Source: Puffinus mauretanicus
Taxonomy: Eukaryota > Chordata > Aves > Procellariiformes > Procellariidae
NCBI GenBank assembly: GCA_023333565.1
Contig: JAJKFH010000052.1
Coordinates: 1,860,001 to 1,924,000 of the forward strand
Direction of reading: 5' to 3'
Length of the DNA stretch: 64,000 bases
Shown here: piece after piece, positions 59,891 to 64,000 of the stretch
How the letters are laid out: the number at the start of each line of letters is the position of its first letter
How positions within the stretch are numbered: position 1 is the first letter of the stretch
Program-made: the position numbers and the translations under genes
The notes under the pieces: model-generated
The model's database searches: none
The model's input: only the letters and a program-made list of their open reading frames with translations
Told to the model about the DNA's origin: nothing

Positions 59891-62250
59891 TCCTTCCCAC
59901 CCGAGCTCCCCAACAAACCCTCCTCCCGCCAAGCTGCTGACCTTTTGCTGGCGGCTGAGAGTAACCGCTTGATAAATAATAAATGGCTCACCCCAGGCTC
60001 TTGCCCAGAACCTTTTAATTAAAGCAGTTGAGTTACTCTAAGGTCATGGTGATTGGCGTTTCAATCCCAGCCCAGCAAATGCATCCATCAAACAAACACA
60101 GAACTCTGGTCTTAATTGTGTTTTCTCCTAATTGCACCAAACACTTAAGCTCACACCCTTTACCCAACAGGTTCCCCGTTACCCACCAGCCGCCCCAAAC
60201 CCGCAGCGCAGAAGAACATCTCCAACTGCTTCCCCACCCAGTGCCACTCGGCTGGAAGCGTCCCCACCGCTGCAGCCAGCCGACAGCCTGCCCGAGCCCC
60301 GAAGGCCGGCTCTGCCCCGCGAGCTTCCAAGAAATCATTTTGTGATTTACACCATGTGAGGGCTCCCACCCTCCCCTGCTGCCCCACTGAAAGCGTATGC
60401 TCCTTTATGTATTTCCAGGTTTTCCCGCTAATTTGGCCACGTACCTGCTTCGGAGTAATAGCGTGTCAGTGAAGTACAGAGCTGCTTTACGCAGGAGTCT
60501 GGCAAGGCGCGGAGCACACCCACACCCTCCCATCCGACAGCCAGGTCACAGCGCCGCTGCACGAACCCAAGTGTCTTTGCACTTTCCCAGTCACAGTTCG
60601 GCTTCCCGGGCGTGCCAGGTTTGGGCCACGCGCAGAAGGGCAAGTTGCAATAAACCTCTGAGATGCCATCGTGAAAACTAACAGTTAAGAAGCTGGACAG
60701 TCGCCATCATTTCAGATGTAGGAGGGGAAGGAGAAACCATGAGGGTCTCTTGCTCCCACCCCTCAGGCCACAGCTGCACCTGAGGGTAAATCCGACCGCT
60801 CCCCGGGCGAGCCCGTTGCAGAACGGCTGGTCCAGCTGGGAGTGCTCTGCCCGGGGGAGCCACCCCAGTGACTTTTTCCAACACAAAATAAAAGAGAAAA
60901 TTAATTCCAACTTTCTTCTTGTCTGCACAGGCACTCACTCAGGGCACACTGCAGGCTGCTGCTCTAGTCTGTGTTCTAAATTTAATATATTACTGCTCAA
61001 TATGCTTCAGATGACTCACGGAAGACACAGCCAAACCCAGTAAAGATGCAAGGATGAAGCTAGTTACAGCAGATGATAGCGGAAAAAGCTCTTTAAGTAG
61101 TGTTGGCAATTTTTTAGAGAAGTGACAACAAACAGGACACCACCGAGCTGTGAAGCGAGCGAGAAATCTCCCATGTGTTATTGCATTCAACTTCATAGCG
61201 CTTCTCCTTTTAAAGTACTTCCATTTGCAACTTCTGGCAAGCTAAGAGCATCATCAACAGTTAACAATGCAAAACAGCATGCTCAAAATAAAATTTTTAC
61301 CTGTAAATATCCACGAAAGACACAAAGCTGCAGCGCAGGGGACACATCCCTTGGGACACCTTCCCTTGGGCTGGCGATAATCATTTGGCCCAAGCAAGAA
61401 AACCGGGCACAAGGAGGGAAATTCACTTCCCAGCTGCCAGATTTCCTGAGGAGGGCACTCACCCTGGTCCTCCGCCGAAGGGGAGAGCGCTGCGACTGCG
61501 GGAAACCCCCATCCAAAGGCTGGCCGCTTGCTACCATTTACCCTCGGCACACCTCTCCTCTCCGGCGCTGCTTCAGACTGAACCCCATTTTAACGGATTT
61601 TTGTCATCTGTCTACATTAACATTTCTCCTACTTGACCCAGCACAGTGGTTCCGAAACTTGGATCCTGGAGGTGTGTGCATCCATTATATTCACCGCTGT
61701 AAGGGGCTGCCAGGTATGGATTTAGTGAGTCCGGCAGGAATTCCCGCTCCACGTGGAAGAACCTTGCTCAGGCAGGCGTATGTGCCAGCAGGGTCAGCTC
61801 TGGGAACAGACCCTCCAGAGTCACAGCTGCAGCAGCGCTAAGACAGAGGGCTTTTCGCTCTTTGTAACAAAACCTTGCACTCCTCTGGGATTACAGAGCA
61901 GAACTGGGAATAAAGTTTGACCTTCCAAGGATAACGGAGTAATTCTACTGTACTTACACTGCTACCAGGAAGTGAATCACACCACACAAAACAAACCATG
62001 GGCATTTTTAAATCCTCTTTTTTACTGCCATACAACACAGATTCATAAGAGGGTTTTCTTGCATCACACACAGCAGCAGTGTCACAAAACTGCGTTGCGG
62101 AGAACGTGTCTGGGAGGTAGGTACGAAACCAAAAGGAAATCCCCCCCTCTTCCTTGTAGGGGAGAGCCGGACGAGGAGGGAGAGATTTGTTTGACATAAT
62201 TTACACCTGTTCGTTTGTGGTGGTGGTGGTAGTTTGCTTTTTTAAAAAGA
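59891..62250. other. Intergenic DNA before the MRPS23 3' end
   Basis: About 2.3 kb of mixed composition. The segment 60,000-60,180 is AT-richer; 60,860-61,320 and 61,850-62,100 are moderately AT-rich. A short (GGT)n run lies at 62,217-62,230. No exon is recognised, and I find nothing resembling CCDC182, which lies between MSI2 and MRPS23 in human. Confidence 0.4.
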
Positions 62251-62444
62251 AAACACAAACAAAAAAAAGGAAAAACACACAAACAAAAAAAGGAAAAACA
62301 CACAAACAAAAAAAGGAAAGACACACAAACAAAAAAAGGAAAGACACACAAACAAAAAAAGGAAAAACACACAAACAAAAAAAAAAGGAAAAACACACAA
62401 ACAAAAAAAAAGGAAAAACACACAAACAAAAAAGGAAAAAAAAA
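62251..62444. repeat. A-rich 23-bp minisatellite
   Basis: About eight units of AAACAAAAAAAGGAAARACACAC lie in tandem, with small length changes in the A runs. The complementary strand reads as Phe/Leu/Cys/Val-rich pseudo-protein, which explains hydrophobic-looking frames here. It lies about 0.55 kb beyond the likely end of MRPS23. The tract has no spacers, so it is not a CRISPR-like array. Confidence 0.9.
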
Positions 62445-62984
62445 GGTAATTGTTTGTCATATAGCCCAAAGCCAAAATCTTTAATAAAAAATAAGTTAGG
62501 CCCTGGAGTTCACAGGCGTGGGAAGAATGAAATTCTGATCGGCTCCAAATCCTAGTTGGATTGATCGTTATTTTCTTACATTGTTCTGTGCCAAAGTTTC
62601 CATGACTACTTCTGTAAGAGCGCTCAACTTTCTCTTCAGCAAACAGCTGTAACGTTGCATCTTTCACACTTCTGAGGTGACCGATTTCATTAAGAGTCAC
62701 TAAAAAACTGCAAAGGTGCAAACTACCTGGTATTGTTACATTTTATCCTATTCTGAGTTTAAGCAAAATTACAAAGAGCATATTATCGTGTTTATATAAA
62801 TAGCAACTCTTCTCAATTAGCTATAAAAAGATGACACTTGAGACGGCTGTTACAATGCGTCAGGCAAGCGGTATCTGCCATTTCAACAGCAGGACTGTCA
62901 CAAGGCCTGTACCACTGAGCACAAGAAGTTAAGAAACATCTTTACTACTGGAAATAAGACACCTGAAGAGACAGAACTACCGAT

Positions 62985-63293
62985 TTTTAAAGAAAATGTT
63001 TAATTTTCCACTTTTATACTCATCTTTTGCAACTCGCAATTTGAGATAACATTCTTGAACCTCAAAAAAGGGGATTATCTCCGATCTTATAAATGGGGAG
63101 ACGGAAGAACAAGAACCTGTGCCCCACACGTGATGACGGAAGGCACTAGAGCCAGATAACCGAGCCATATTCCCCCTAAGAAAACGTCTCATAATCATGA
63201 GATTGTGGAGGCAGGAATGCTGGCTCCTGAGCAGGAGAGTGCCTCAGCCAGGGCACATCCTACGCTGAGCGCTACAGGACAGCAGCACAGCTC
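62985..63293 (-). other. MRPS23: Probable MRPS23 3' UTR
   Basis: This is about 310 non-coding bases between the MRPS23 stop codon and just past the ATTAAA signal. No repeats or structured motifs stand out. The 3' boundary is inferred from the signal. Confidence 0.45.
62999..63004 (-). terminator. MRPS23: Candidate poly(A) signal (ATTAAA) for MRPS23
   Basis: TTTAAT on the + strand gives ATTAAA on the minus strand, about 290 bases after the MRPS23 stop. ATTAAA is the commonest variant signal. No AATAAA is seen between it and the stop on the minus strand. Another ATTAAA is at about 62,477-62,482. Confidence 0.4.
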
Positions 63294-63452
63294 TTAGGAG
63301 GGTAAGGGATTTTCCTTCTGCGTCTCCGCCAGCTCTGGCGTCTGCTCCCCCTGATCTTTCTTCTTTTCCTGTATCTCTTCCAACACAGTTTGAAGCTGCA
63401 GGTGTAATACAGAATTCCTGGTTTCAACATCCTGATGATCCTGTTGGGCTAC
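63294..63452 (-). CDS. MRPS23: MRPS23 last coding exon (C-terminal tail)
   Basis: On the minus strand, the acceptor CTGTCTTTAACTGTAG (AG at 63454-63453) is followed by 52 open codons, from VAQQDHQDVETRNSV to AETQKENPLPS, and TAA at 63296-63294. The other two frames hit stops within ten codons. The tail is acidic, Gln/Glu-rich and probably disordered or helical. Its pattern QTVLEE..EKK.....E......K..LP matches my recollection of the C-terminus of mitochondrial small-subunit ribosomal protein S23 (QTALEE...QKE and a final LLPP). MRPS23 is nuclear-encoded and acts in the 28S mitoribosomal subunit. Synteny supports the call: human MRPS23 lies tail-to-tail with MSI2. The remaining exons lie beyond 64000. 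Confidence 0.78.
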   Translation of the reverse strand, partial: VAQQDHQDVETRNSVLHLQLQTVLEEIQEKKKDQGEQTPELAETQKENPLPS

Positions 63453-63997
63453 CTACAGTTAAAGACAGACGATCACCAAAAAACAGGGTCGTAAAAAGTT
63501 TCTGTTGACACATGACTGAAGAGAGCAATAGAAATCAACGGCCCCAGTTTGTACGTCCAAAAAAAGCTGATAAAAAGTTCTAATTCATGCTGAGATTATT
63601 TTGAAGGTACAATACAGTGTCAAGGTATCACCAGGGCAAGAAATTTAAAATGAGACTGCTGACCTCAAGCTAAAAGATGAAAGAAAGTCAGTGACAGCGC
63701 ACTTTAAGCAGAACCAATTTCTGTTCCTCTTCAGCCTCTTTTACTGGGGAAAGCACTACGGACACTTGGCCCAGAGATCACTGGATAATGGGGAGAATGG
63801 AGAGCATATTACAAAAGAGAGTAATAAATGAATTTAGCTAACAGTTTAAAACTGCAGCTTTTATAAACACCTCTTCTCCCTTCTTCTTGAGAGTGTTCAA
63901 CTAAAAGGACAGCATTCTCAGAAGAAATGGTAATCAATTAGTCATGAACGAGGTAAAAGATTTCTAAGCATCATAGAGCAGCCATGTTCTACTCTAC
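63453..63997 (-). other. MRPS23: MRPS23 intron (partial or complete)
   Basis: AT-rich sequence upstream of the last exon, with no further coding exon seen. At the window edge the minus strand reads CAG|GTAGAG, a fair splice donor, so the preceding exon may end at 63998, which would make the intron 545 bases. That is tentative because only three exon bases would be visible. Confidence 0.45.
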
Positions 63998-64000
63998 CTG

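Noticed and set aside
62251..62444. Regularly spaced 23-bp repeats as a possible CRISPR-like array
   Set aside because: Units are directly contiguous with no unique spacers, the sequence is A-rich, and the setting is a vertebrate genome.
62082..62721. Phe/Leu/Cys/Val-rich minus frames resembling a membrane protein
   Set aside because: These are translations of the A-rich minisatellite read on the T-rich strand.
1..64000. tRNA, rRNA and snoRNA genes
   Set aside because: I looked for tRNA B-box-like GGTTCGA contexts and other hallmark sequences and found none with a supporting fold.

Overview
The window is vertebrate nuclear DNA, most probably from a bird. It has spliced genes, long AT-rich introns and UTRs alternating with very GC- and CpG-rich intergenic DNA, two 5'-truncated CR1 retroposons ending in the CR1 8-bp terminal repeat, and a solo LTR of the avian ERVL-like type with a perfect 5-bp target-site duplication. 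The high GC content, short intergenic distance and minisatellites suit a microchromosome. There are no operons, CRISPR arrays or other prokaryotic features, and nearly all long open frames are chance frames in GC-rich or repetitive DNA.

Region 1 (1-19,405) is the 3' end of MSI2 (Musashi-2 RNA-binding protein) on the + strand. It runs as follows: intron (1-10,334), an exon encoding the low-complexity C-terminal region (10,335-10,543), an intron, a short exon with the last 13 codons and stop (12,315-12,392), an intron within the 3' UTR, and a terminal UTR exon of about 4.7 kb (14,698 to about 19,405). The UTR carries Pumilio sites, matches to neural miRNA seeds (miR-128, miR-130/301, miR-9, miR-137), a perfect 11-bp stem-loop and several poly(A) signals. 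The RNA-recognition motifs lie upstream of the window.

Region 2 (about 19,406-62,980) is intergenic. GC-rich sequence without recognisable exons alternates with short AT-rich, homeobox-site-rich blocks that look like candidate conserved non-coding elements. It holds a CR1 fragment (20,603-20,846), the solo LTR (26,882-27,452), minisatellites (34.3 kb, 42.5 kb, 58.6 kb, 62.3 kb), a (TTA)n tract (44.5 kb), a perfect 13-bp inverted repeat (36.55 kb), and a minisatellite/CpG-rich/CR1 cluster (58.5-59.9 kb).

Region 3 (about 62,980-64,000) is the 3' end of a minus-strand gene. Its last coding exon (63,294-63,452) resembles the C-terminal tail of mitochondrial ribosomal protein S23 (MRPS23). MSI2 and MRPS23 are tail-to-tail neighbours on human 17q22, so the synteny supports both calls. 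I found no convincing undescribed biological system. The most interesting items are the tandem acceptor and 3'-UTR intron of MSI2, its UTR stem-loop and overlapping miRNA sites, the hairpin-forming inverted repeat, and one unexplained 212-codon frame inside the MSI2 intron.
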